From Mucilaginibacter pineti (GTDB taxonomy: Bacteria; Bacteroidota; Bacteroidia; Sphingobacteriales; Sphingobacteriaceae): a DNA stretch of 64,000 nucleotides. How positions within the stretch are numbered: the stretch's first letter is position 1; each line of letters begins with the position of its first letter. The notes below the pieces were generated by a model. The model did no database searches and was not told the DNA's origin. It saw nothing but the letters and a program-made list of their open reading frames with translations. The stretch is taken from assembly GCF_900101875.1 (NCBI RefSeq), contig NZ_FNAI01000002.1, positions 496,001 through 560,000 on the forward strand. The letters run 5' to 3'. Below, in pieces: positions 18,386 through 26,608 of this stretch. A program made the translations under genes and the position numbers.

Positions 18386-18412
18386 CTTGTTAACTATGTC
18401 TTTTGCCGATGT

Positions 18413-19750
18413 TTAAACCGCGTCGGATGATGAGGTAAACGTGAAATCCCGGATACGCATAGGCGGTATCAGCGCATTCTGGCCCGATTCACCGCTCACG
18501 GTGCGTTCCTGTTTGCCCAGGGCATCAAGATTGTTGAGCATAATAACCGGGCTTTCATTAAAGCGCAGGTTTTTGATCGGGAATTTTATCTGGCCGTTTT
18601 CAATATAAAAAGTACCATCGCGGGTAAGGCCTGTAAACAGTAATGTTTGCGGGTCAACCGGGCGAATGTACCATAGGCGGGTAACCAGGATGCCTTTTTC
18701 GGTGCCTTTTATAAGTTCTTCAAGCGAGGTATCTGTACCATCCATAATAATACTATCGGGGCCGGGAATGGCTTTTACACCCTTTTTTTGAGCCCAGTAG
18801 CGAGAGTAGCTAAAGTTTTTTACAACGCCTTTTTCTATCCAGCTTATTTTTTCCTGCGGACGGCCATCGCCATTCCATCTTGAAGTAGGTAGTTCGGGAT
18901 TGGATGGATCGGAGTAAATGTTTACTCTTTCATCCACCATTTTTTCGCCAAGCTTTGTTTTGCCTCCGGGTTTGCTTAAAAAGCTGCGGCCTTCATCGGC
19001 GCTGCGGGCGTCAAGGCTGCCGTATAGTTGCTCAAGCAATACTATACCTGCGGCGGGTTCTAAAATTACGGTGTATTTACCCGGTTCAATAGATTTTGCA
19101 CTTTTTGAACCAGATGCTTTTTGAGCCGCTATTTTTGTAAATGCCAGCGTATCCATTTTGCTTACATCATTGAAACCCTTGGTTGAATAGCCAGACCCCT
19201 GCCCATCCTCGGTACGCAGTGTTACCGAAAAGTTTACATCTGTGGAGGTATTATAAGCAAAAAGTCCGTGCGAGTTCATCATTGCCGAAAAACCTGCGCT
19301 GTTTTGTATAAAGCCCGCTGCTACAAGTTTATTGTCCTTAGCTGTTTTTAAGCTTTGCTCAACCATTGTGGTGCGTTGTGCAGGCGTAATGGCAGCGGTT
19401 TCGGGTACAAAGGTTTTTGCATGCTCGGCATAGGTTTGCGGGCCTAAAAATGATACAAATTCTTCATTTTCAGGTGCAAGCTGTGCCAGTTCTTCAGATA
19501 AGCGCACGGCTTTTTCTACCGATGCATCATCATATTCATTGGTAGTTACCACGCCCAGCTTTTTGCCAAAGGCCGATGAAATTACCATGCTGGTTTGGCT
19601 TACCGAACCACTGGTTGAAACCGTATTACGGGCATAACGAATATTGCCGGAGTTTGATCCGTTAAAGTTTATTTCGCATTCGTTGGCTTTAGAGTAGGCG
19701 AGCGCTTTTTTTAATATCGCACGGCATTCGTCTTCAGTTAGTATGGCCAT
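18413..19750 (-). CDS. tldE: TldE/PmbA-type subunit of TldD-TldE protease, copy 1
   Basis: This 445-residue protein is colinear over its full length with the 443-residue protein at 32259-33590. Shared blocks include SFLSKPGGKTKLGE, TRLWYIRPVDPQTLL and FTGLTRDGTFYIENG. It lacks the HExxxH zinc motif, as expected for the TldE/PmbA partner, which forms a heterodimer with TldD and helps enclose the active site. It lies four bases after the stop of the TldD gene, so the two are co-transcribed. In other bacteria this protease processes unfolded or modified peptides; no peptide precursor is visible nearby. Confidence 0.87.
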   Translation of the reverse strand: MAILTEDECRAILKKALAYSKANECEINFNGSNSGNIRYARNTVSTSGSVSQTSMVISSAFGKKLGVVTTNEYDDASVEKAVRLSEELAQLAPENEEFVSFLGPQTYAEHAKTFVPETAAITPAQRTTMVEQSLKTAKDNKLVAAGFIQNSAGFSAMMNSHGLFAYNTSTDVNFSVTLRTEDGQGSGYSTKGFNDVSKMDTLAFTKIAAQKASGSKSAKSIEPGKYTVILEPAAGIVLLEQLYGSLDARSADEGRSFLSKPGGKTKLGEKMVDERVNIYSDPSNPELPTSRWNGDGRPQEKISWIEKGVVKNFSYSRYWAQKKGVKAIPGPDSIIMDGTDTSLEELIKGTEKGILVTRLWYIRPVDPQTLLFTGLTRDGTFYIENGQIKFPIKNLRFNESPVIMLNNLDALGKQERTVSGESGQNALIPPMRIRDFTFTSSSDAV

Positions 19751-19754
19751 AGTA

Positions 19755-21389
19755 TTAAATTTTTCTTGCTGTGTTAATTACATTTACTCCTTTAAATAGC
19801 GCGGTTGATGAACCGTGAGATACGGCGCTGGCCTGCATTGGCTGGCCTTTTCCGTCAAAGAATGATCCGCCTAAACGGTAGTCATTTTTATCGCAAACGG
19901 CAGCACATGAGTTCCAGAACTCCTGCGTGTTTGACTGGTAGGCCACATCATTAAGCATACCTACAATTTTGCCGTTCTTTATCTCATAATAAAGTTGACC
20001 ACTAAACTGGAAATTGTACCGTTGCTGATCTATAGAGAAAGAACTATCGCCAACAATGTAAATACCCTTCTCTACATTTTTTATCATCTCATCAACCCCA
20101 AGCGGTGTTTTGCCCGGTTGCAGCGAAATATTGGCCATACGCTGAAACTGTACGTCCTGCCAGCTTTGCGAGTAACAGCAACCCTGCGATTCTTTAAGAC
20201 CTATGATATGTGCCTGATCGCGGATGGCCTGGTAATTAACAAGGATGCCATCTTTTATAACATCCCATTTTTTTGCTTCAACGCCTTCATCATCGTAACC
20301 CACGGCGCCAAGCGATCCCGGCTGTGTTTTATCGGCCACTATGTTTACGTTTTTACTGCCAAAGTTGAATTTGCCAGATTGCCATTTATCCAAAGTAAGG
20401 AAACTGGTACCGGCAAAGTTGGCTTCGTAACCCAGCACGCGGTCAAGCTCGGTAGGGTGACCAACCGACTCGTGGATGGTAAGCCATAAGTGCGAGGGAT
20501 CTAAAACCAAGTCGTATTTACCCGCCTCAACAGATTTCGCCTTTAGCTTTTCCTCTGCCTGTGTAGCGGCTGCGCGGGCATCTTCCAGCATATCATACCT
20601 GTCGCGGTACAGCGTGGTTACACCTTTTATTTTATCGCTTTCGCGGGGTATCATATATTCGTAACCCATGCCGCGTGGTGCGCTCAGGGATTGGCGGGTT
20701 TCAAACTTGCCCGATTTGGCATCTATCTTGGTAACAGCAAATACCGGCCATATACGGTGGATATCCTGGTCAATATAGGAACCATCGGTTGAGGCAAAGT
20801 ATTTTTGCTCGTTCACCAAAAACAGCACTGAGTTTACATAGTTTGCGCCGCCCTTCATGGCCGCGTCATTCACGGATAGTAACAGGTCGGTTTTTTCCTT
20901 GATCGGCACCTCGAAAGCATTTTTCTCTATAGGTGTTTTCCAGCTTACCTCGCCGTGCCCCCTTTGCGCAATCAGCTGTACCGGATCTGTTTGGATACGG
21001 GCATTTTCTTTTGCAATAGATACCGCAAGTTCGGCAGCTTTGGCAATACTATCGTTATCAAGTTTATCTGTAGCGGCAAAACCCCAGCAACCATTGGCAA
21101 TAACGCGGATACCCATACCGTATGATTGGGTATCAACAATGTTTTGCACCTTGTTTTCGCGGGTTACCACAAACTGGTTAAGGTAGCGGCCTATGCGTAC
21201 ATCGGTATAAGTGGCGCCTTTTGCACGGGCGGCATTTAAAACCACATCAGCCATTCGCTTTTTTAAAGCAACGTCAACCGGACTAAGGTCTGTTCCGGGT
21301 AAAACCGGCGAGCCAAAAACGGGTATCCTGCTAAGCATAGATGCACCAAAGCCCATCCCGGTAAGGTAAAGGAAATCTTTTCTTTTCAA
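19755..21389 (-). CDS. tldD: TldD-type metalloprotease with export signal, copy 1
   Basis: This 544-residue protein carries the zinc-binding HESVGH at 306-311 within TIHESVGHPTELDR, the TldD signature. Later conserved parts include SQGCCYSQSWQDVQFQRM and a glycine-rich stretch ending in SSTALFKGVNVINT. The first 28 residues (MKRKDFLYLTGMGF...) look like a signal of twin-arginine type but carry K-R rather than R-R, which may weaken Tat recognition. It is colinear with the second copy at 30614-32251, including identical numbering of the zinc motif. It works with the TldE subunit just downstream. Confidence 0.88.
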   Translation of the reverse strand: MKRKDFLYLTGMGFGASMLSRIPVFGSPVLPGTDLSPVDVALKKRMADVVLNAARAKGATYTDVRIGRYLNQFVVTRENKVQNIVDTQSYGMGIRVIANGCWGFAATDKLDNDSIAKAAELAVSIAKENARIQTDPVQLIAQRGHGEVSWKTPIEKNAFEVPIKEKTDLLLSVNDAAMKGGANYVNSVLFLVNEQKYFASTDGSYIDQDIHRIWPVFAVTKIDAKSGKFETRQSLSAPRGMGYEYMIPRESDKIKGVTTLYRDRYDMLEDARAAATQAEEKLKAKSVEAGKYDLVLDPSHLWLTIHESVGHPTELDRVLGYEANFAGTSFLTLDKWQSGKFNFGSKNVNIVADKTQPGSLGAVGYDDEGVEAKKWDVIKDGILVNYQAIRDQAHIIGLKESQGCCYSQSWQDVQFQRMANISLQPGKTPLGVDEMIKNVEKGIYIVGDSSFSIDQQRYNFQFSGQLYYEIKNGKIVGMLNDVAYQSNTQEFWNSCAAVCDKNDYRLGGSFFDGKGQPMQASAVSHGSSTALFKGVNVINTARKI

Positions 21390-21509
21390 GCTGGTAAGTA
21401 TTAGTTTTTAAATATAATAAAAGGGAATTTTTAATTTAACATTAATATAGAAATATATTTTAACGGTAGTTTAAAAATCACCCTAAAAGGGGTAGCGATT
21501 ATAGTCCGG

Positions 21510-22130
21510 TTACGATTTTTTTACAACGTAGGTGCCAGCCATTTGATCATGCCAGGCCTGGTTCATAGGGTTCCAAAAAACACTCAGAAAACCCAGACCG
21601 CAAAGCATGGCAGATATTATTTTTGCCGCATTGCGCCCCAAAGCCCGGCTAAAATCAAGCCGCTCGCCTGTAGCATTAACTACCACAAGTTTGCAGACGG
21701 CTTTGCCCAGGCTTCCCTGTACTTTGGTTGCTTCAAAAGCGGCATTATAAAATATCCAAAGCACTAAAGAAAATAACTTTATTTTAATGTCAGTTTCTCT
21801 CGAATCGAAGTCAATTGAATTGATGGTAAACTTATCTATAATGGCTATCGTAGCGCCCAATGCAACAGTTACCAGAAACAGCACTACGTAATCAATAGCA
21901 TAAGCCAGCAGCCGCCACCAAAAGTTGGCTACGTTACGTTCATCGGGTAGGTATATACCTAATGACATGAAATGTTCTTTGAACTCGGGCAGGTCGGCGG
22001 CGTACTGCCAGTCGTCAAAAAGCGGAGATTTTACCAGATCGTTGGCTGCCACCCGCATATCCATTAAATCGGTATGGGTATAGGGGCCTTCTTCCTGGCC
22101 TTGTTTTATAACAAAGTATTCGTTTATCAT
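21510..22130 (-). CDS. GYF_2-RDD family membrane protein
   Basis: This protein has 206 residues. The N terminus (about 3-55, FVIKQGQEEGPYTHTDLMDM) is a GYF_2-type domain. The C-terminal part has three hydrophobic helices (about 73-95, 115-135, 170-190) with the RDD features NFWWRLLAYAIDYVVLF and LGKAVCKLVVVNATGERL. RDD proteins are membrane proteins of unclear transport role. It follows DUF4159 on the same strand with a 63-base gap and precedes the TldD-TldE pair by 120 bases. Confidence 0.8.
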   Translation of the reverse strand: MINEYFVIKQGQEEGPYTHTDLMDMRVAANDLVKSPLFDDWQYAADLPEFKEHFMSLGIYLPDERNVANFWWRLLAYAIDYVVLFLVTVALGATIAIIDKFTINSIDFDSRETDIKIKLFSLVLWIFYNAAFEATKVQGSLGKAVCKLVVVNATGERLDFSRALGRNAAKIISAMLCGLGFLSVFWNPMNQAWHDQMAGTYVVKKS

Positions 22131-22193
22131 TTCAGCATTAGCTTAGGTGCTGAAAATTAAATAAAATAATAAATCAATACAAGAGGGAAGCAA

Positions 22194-22820
22194 TCAATTA
22201 TTGAGGGCGTACATGATAATGTTAACGCCAAATTTGGTGTTATCCTCGGCCAGGAAACGTTTATTTCTGAAATCGTAATCCCACTCGCAGCCGTAATCTT
22301 TACTGCTGTATAAAACGCCTATGCGGCCATTAATTTCAATGGCTTTAAGATAATCATGCACCAGGTCATCGCCCCAGCCATTAAGCTCAAAACCGGTAGT
22401 TGGCGGGCCTTTATCAAAGGCAAAAAAGGAATGGTAAAGTTTATGGTTATTAGGGATCTTCTTTAGGGCTGTTGGACCAAACAGCGAAGCCATTTGCGCT
22501 TCAAATGATTTGGCAAAAAGCCCGTCGATATCATGGTTACAGTCGTCGGCAAAAACAAAGCCGCCGTTCTCTACATATTTTTTAAAGTTGGCGCGTTCCT
22601 TGGTATCAAACTGTACCAGCTTATGTCCGCTGAGGTAGCAAAAGGGTGCCGAAAAAATCTCGTCGCTGCTCAACGGGATCACTTTTTCCTGGGTATCAAT
22701 AGGGATAGTTGTATATTCAAGCAATGAATTGAGTAGGTTTGATGGCATTCGCTGATCGGTATCCCAATCGCCGGAGTGGTAGCTAAGCCTCGTAAATGTA
22801 AATTTTCCGCTGAAATCCAT
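22194..22820 (-). CDS. DUF4159 family protein
   Basis: The ATG at 22820 gives 208 residues; a TTG 15 bases earlier overlaps the promoter region and is less likely. The sequence contains FTFTRLSYHSGDWDTD, APFCYLSGHKLVQF and FVFADDCNH, the pattern of DUF4159, which is related to class I glutamine amidotransferase-like folds. The function is unknown, but in Bacteroidota and other phyla this family is regularly found with MoxR, DUF58 and BatA-type genes, as here, where it is divergent from them. No signal peptide is visible. Confidence 0.82.
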   Translation of the reverse strand: MDFSGKFTFTRLSYHSGDWDTDQRMPSNLLNSLLEYTTIPIDTQEKVIPLSSDEIFSAPFCYLSGHKLVQFDTKERANFKKYVENGGFVFADDCNHDIDGLFAKSFEAQMASLFGPTALKKIPNNHKLYHSFFAFDKGPPTTGFELNGWGDDLVHDYLKAIEINGRIGVLYSSKDYGCEWDYDFRNKRFLAEDNTKFGVNIIMYALNN

Positions 22821-22832
22821 TTTGTTTAAACT

Positions 22833-22840
22833 CAAAAGTA
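22833..22840 (-). promoter_or_regulatory. Exact -7 box upstream of DUF4159
   Basis: The minus strand reads TACTTTTG, matching TAnnTTTG, 12 bases before the ATG at 22820. It also shows why the upstream TTG start is unlikely. Confidence 0.5.
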
Positions 22841-23016
22841 GTAGAAAATTCTATGTGAAAGTCACCTTTATTTATGCAGTCTGTAAAGTTTTGGATACTT
22901 TGTTGGATTTTTAATAAAAACTACTGGATTTAGCTAAAAGGGTAATATATTGGGGAACAATAGTAAAAATGTTTAACCCGTTGCTGGTAATCAGTAGCAT
23001 ATAAATATTCAAATAA

Positions 23017-24015
23017 TTGGAACTGACCGAAAATAGTGTAAAAGCCTTACTGGCAAAGCTGCCGCAGCTTAAAACTGAGATACAGAAGGTGATAGTAGGG
23101 CAGGATGCCATCCTTGACGAATTATTGGTGGCGTTTTTAGCCGGCGGGCATTGCCTGCTGGAGGGCGTACCCGGCCTTGCCAAAACCCTTATCGTAAAAA
23201 CTATGTCGCAGGCGTTGCATTTATCTTTCAGGCGTATTCAGTTTACGCCAGATCTGATGCCTACTGATATTATAGGTACCGAGATACTGGAAGAAGACCA
23301 CGTTACCGGCAAGCGTTTTTTTAAGTTTAACAAAGGCCCGTTGTTTGCCAACATTATATTGGCCGATGAAATTAACCGCACACCGCCAAAAACGCAGTCG
23401 GCATTGTTAGAAGCCATGCAGGAGTTTGAGGTAACCTACGGCGGACAAACATATCCGCTTGATAAACCTTTCTTTATCCTGGCTACGCAAAACCCTATTG
23501 AACAGGCTGGCACCTACCCATTGCCCGAGGCGCAGTTAGACCGCTTTTTACTGCTCATTAAAATAGGCTACCCAACAGAGCAGGAAGAGTTTGAAGTATT
23601 GAACCGCACCACCGGTACCAAAAAGGCCGATGTAAAGGCGGTTATAAATGCCGAAGATATACAGCAAGCCCAAGCATTGGTAAGGCAGGTAACCATTAAT
23701 GACGACCTGGTAAAATACGTAAGCAGTATAATAAGGGCAACCCGGCCAGATACTACTACCGTACCTTATATTAAAGAATGGGTACGCTGGGGCGCTGGTC
23801 CGCGGGCGGGGCAGGCGCTCATATTAACTGCAAAGGCCCGCGCGCTGTTAAAAGGCAGATACGCCGTTTTAATGGAGGACATACATGCCATGGCCCCGGC
23901 TGTTTTAAGGCACCGCATACTCATGAACTTTAAGGCCGAAGCCGAAGACATAACATCAGACAAAGTAACCGCGGAACTGATAAAGACAGTTGAACGACCG
24001 AAAAATATTGGCTGA
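23017..24015 (+). CDS. MoxR family AAA+ ATPase
   Basis: This 332-residue protein has Walker A GVPGLAKT at 50-57, Walker B in IILADEINRTPPKTQ near 110-124, and sensor sequence FILATQNPIEQAGTYPLPEAQLDRF, typical of MoxR chaperone-like ATPases. The only reasonable start is TTG at 23017, because a TAA lies directly before it in frame and no ATG occurs until the P-loop region. MoxR proteins act with von Willebrand factor A partners. The DUF58 and BatA-type genes downstream provide them, so this gene probably heads a five-gene operon. Confidence 0.88.
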   Translation: MELTENSVKALLAKLPQLKTEIQKVIVGQDAILDELLVAFLAGGHCLLEGVPGLAKTLIVKTMSQALHLSFRRIQFTPDLMPTDIIGTEILEEDHVTGKRFFKFNKGPLFANIILADEINRTPPKTQSALLEAMQEFEVTYGGQTYPLDKPFFILATQNPIEQAGTYPLPEAQLDRFLLLIKIGYPTEQEEFEVLNRTTGTKKADVKAVINAEDIQQAQALVRQVTINDDLVKYVSSIIRATRPDTTTVPYIKEWVRWGAGPRAGQALILTAKARALLKGRYAVLMEDIHAMAPAVLRHRILMNFKAEAEDITSDKVTAELIKTVERPKNIG

Positions 24016-24024
24016 ACAAGGGGA

Positions 24025-24127
24025 TTGTCTGAACCATGATTTATGGGATTAAAAGATTACCACGATTTTATTAAATCAAAAAAAAATCCTAAAATCAAAT
24101 AAATCTGCTTAATCCCGGTTCAGACAA
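24025..24127. repeat. Palindromic intergenic repeat between MoxR and DUF58 genes
   Basis: TTGTCTGAACC (24025-24035) and GGTTCAGACAA (24117-24127) are exact inverted arms. The inner parts (GATT-rich blocks spaced about ten bases apart) also match imperfectly, so almost the whole 103 bases can fold. This looks like a dispersed stem-loop repeat placed inside an operon. Other copies would be needed to prove it. Confidence 0.6.
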
Positions 24128-24157
24128 ATTCCAAACCCGAAATCCCAAATCAAACAT

Positions 24158-25033
24158 ATGCTCGATCCTAAAGTATTAATAACCATTAAAGATTTGCCAT
24201 TGCTGGCCAAAACGGTTATTGATGGCTTTATGAACGGCTTTAACAAAAGTACTGTAAAAGGGCCGGGACTGGAGTTTAGCCAATACCGCAGCTACCAGCC
24301 GGGGGACGATCTGCGCTGGTTGGATTGGCGTATGTTTGCCCGCAGCGACAGGTATTACATTCGCGAGTCAGAAGTCGAAACCAGTATTTCGGTGAGATTT
24401 TTGGTAGATGCCAGCGCATCCATGAACCATGATGACGGCGGGATAAAAAAAATAGATTACGCTAAGTTTTTAGCTGCTTCGCTGGCCTACCTGGCCAATT
24501 TGCAGGGCGATTCTGTAGGACTTTACGTTTTTCAGGATGGCGGCTTGTTTTCGCTGGCTTCCAAACCCGATCCGCAGCATCTGCAGCGTTTGTTTTACCA
24601 CCTGCAGCAGGTAACACCAGCGGGTACGTTTACAAAGGCGGTACATTATAAGGAACTGTTTACGGGGGCAAATCGTAAAGAACTGCTTGTTTTTGTAACC
24701 GATATGTACCAGGCCGATGGCGAGATCAGCAAATTGCTCGATTCCTTATCGGCATTAAAGCACGAGGTTATTGTATTCCATTTAATGGGGAAGAACGAAC
24801 TTGATTTTGATTTTGGCCAGTATGCCACCCTTGAGGACCTGGAAACCGGTCAAACTATCGATATAAATACCGAACAGGTAACGGTTTATAAAGAGAAGTT
24901 GCAAGCACATTTAGAGGCTATCAGGTTACAGTTGTTAGGTAAGCATATCTATTATCGCATGATCAGCACATCGCAGCCGTTGGATACAGCCCTGCGCGAT
25001 TTTTTAGTTCAAAGAAATAAGAGTAAATTTTAA
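24158..25033 (+). CDS. DUF58 family protein with VWA-like domain
   Basis: This protein has 291 residues. The DUF58 block GLEFSQYRSYQPGDDLRWLDWRMFARSDRYYIRE (split here for reference: it spans residues about 37-70) precedes a VWA-like region with the MIDAS-type DASASM near 89-94. No membrane segment is present, so it is probably cytoplasmic and a client or partner of the MoxR ATPase. It is separated from MoxR by the 142-base gap with a palindromic repeat and from the next gene by 48 bases. Molecular function is not established. Confidence 0.85.
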   Translation: MLDPKVLITIKDLPLLAKTVIDGFMNGFNKSTVKGPGLEFSQYRSYQPGDDLRWLDWRMFARSDRYYIRESEVETSISVRFLVDASASMNHDDGGIKKIDYAKFLAASLAYLANLQGDSVGLYVFQDGGLFSLASKPDPQHLQRLFYHLQQVTPAGTFTKAVHYKELFTGANRKELLVFVTDMYQADGEISKLLDSLSALKHEVIVFHLMGKNELDFDFGQYATLEDLETGQTIDINTEQVTVYKEKLQAHLEAIRLQLLGKHIYYRMISTSQPLDTALRDFLVQRNKSKF

Positions 25034-25069
25034 TAATATAAACAAGTACTTCCCTTTTTGGGAGGATTC

Positions 25070-25077
25070 AGGAGGGG
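25070..25077 (+). promoter_or_regulatory. Shine-Dalgarno site fixing the BatA-type start
   Basis: AGGAGGGG lies four bases before the ATG at 25082. Strong Shine-Dalgarno sites are unusual in this phylum. The site falls inside the longer frame that begins with TTG at 25058, so it favours the ATG. Confidence 0.6.
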
Positions 25078-25081
25078 ATTA

Positions 25082-26608
25082 ATGTTGTTTTTAAATTCTA
25101 CATGGTTATTTGCTATTGCCGCGTTAAGCATCCCTGTAGCAATACACCTGTGGAATATAAAGCAGGGTAAAACTCTAAAAGTGGGTAGTATAGCGCTGAT
25201 AAACGAAGCCGCCCAAAAAAGCAGCCGCAGCCTTAAACTGCATGATCTACTTTTGCTGCTCCTACGCTGCCTGTTATTACTTTTACTGGCGCTGCTGTTG
25301 GCTGTACCTGTATGGCAGCATAGTTTATCATCGGCAAAAACAAAGGGCTGGCTGCTTATCCCGAAGGAGAACATTAGCGAGAGTCTGCATAAGTTTAGTC
25401 CGCTTATCGATTCACTTACTAAGGCGGGTTATGAGTTGCATTATTTTAATAAAGGATTTACGAAGGACGATTTGAAAAAGCTTCGGGCAGACACCTCCCC
25501 GAAAGATAAACCGCAAGCCGATGATCCTAATTATTGGAACATGGTAAGTATGCTCGGTCAGCAATTGCCCGCAACAATACCCGTGTACCTCATTACGCCC
25601 AACGGTGCAAGCCATTTTAGCGGAAATAAACCATCGGTGGCATTAAACTTAAGGTGGAAAACCTATATCGCCAATGATTCGGTAAGTACATGGATAGAAA
25701 AGGCATGGTTTACCAATAACAACGATATTAAGGTGATACAGGGCAGCAGCAAGCCATCGGGCACCGTGTTTGCTACTTATACCATTGCATCGGGCGCAGC
25801 CGCTAATTCGCTTTTTGAGGTAGGCACTGCCAATGGCAATCCAACGGTGAAACTAAAAAATAGCGGTCAGTCACCTGTAATTATTGATACTGCCACTTTG
25901 CGCCTTGCGGTTTATACCGATAAATACAATGCCGATGCCGGGTATTTAAAAGCGGCTTTGCAGGCAATAGCCAATTTCAGCAAGCTTAGGATAACGGTAA
26001 AGCAATACACCAACGCTGCACAAATTCCCGCAGGGCAAAACTGGTTATTCTGGTTGTCCGATAAGCCGGTGGATGCTACTACGCAGAAAAAAGCTATAAA
26101 TATTTTCCAGTATGGAACCGGGAAAGTTGGCAATGCAAATTCATGGATAAAAACTAATGGTTACTTTGCAGCAGGCGGGCAGCAAAATATAGCTTTATTT
26201 AAGCTGATTGCCGGGGCAGATACAGCAGCCAGTTCGGTGTGGCAGGATGGCTTTGGAAACCCGGTTTTAAGTATTACACAAGCAGCAGGGCAAACAAATA
26301 ACTACCACTTTTACTCGCACCTTAACCCGGCCTGGAATAACCTTGTTTGGAGCGATGTGTTTCCGCAGTTGTTGTTTAAGCTCATCATCGGTAGAAACGT
26401 TTTGGAACAGGGCAATAAGTATGATCGTAGGGCAATGGATGAACAGCAATTGATGCCGTATCATACTGAGGGAACAACTATTAAAACCACAGAGCCGGTA
26501 AAACAGCAAACCGACTTGTCACGCTATTTTTGGCTGGCGATGATGGTGGTTTTTGTAACCGAAAGATGGCTGGCTAACAGAAATAAACAGGTACTAAAAA
26601 ATGGCTGA
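25082..26608 (+). CDS. BatA-type membrane protein (aerotolerance-related N terminus)
   Basis: The ATG at 25082 gives 508 residues. The first 85 residues match the BatA N-terminal domain: helix 1 MLFLNSTWLFAIAALSIPVA, then IHLWNIKQGKTLKVGSI, then a second leucine-rich helix (about 56-80). The long middle is extracytoplasmic and unrecognised. A last helix lies near 483-500 (YFWLAMMVVFVTERW). It overlaps the next gene by eight bases, implying translational coupling. It is probably the membrane partner of the MoxR-DUF58 system. Confidence 0.8.
   Translation: MLFLNSTWLFAIAALSIPVAIHLWNIKQGKTLKVGSIALINEAAQKSSRSLKLHDLLLLLLRCLLLLLLALLLAVPVWQHSLSSAKTKGWLLIPKENISESLHKFSPLIDSLTKAGYELHYFNKGFTKDDLKKLRADTSPKDKPQADDPNYWNMVSMLGQQLPATIPVYLITPNGASHFSGNKPSVALNLRWKTYIANDSVSTWIEKAWFTNNNDIKVIQGSSKPSGTVFATYTIASGAAANSLFEVGTANGNPTVKLKNSGQSPVIIDTATLRLAVYTDKYNADAGYLKAALQAIANFSKLRITVKQYTNAAQIPAGQNWLFWLSDKPVDATTQKKAINIFQYGTGKVGNANSWIKTNGYFAAGGQQNIALFKLIAGADTAASSVWQDGFGNPVLSITQAAGQTNNYHFYSHLNPAWNNLVWSDVFPQLLFKLIIGRNVLEQGNKYDRRAMDEQQLMPYHTEGTTIKTTEPVKQQTDLSRYFWLAMMVVFVTERWLANRNKQVLKNG

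Noticed and set aside
19995..20489. 164-codon open frame opposite the TldD gene
   Set aside because: It is the antisense frame of a well conserved protease gene, with no start signal or homology.
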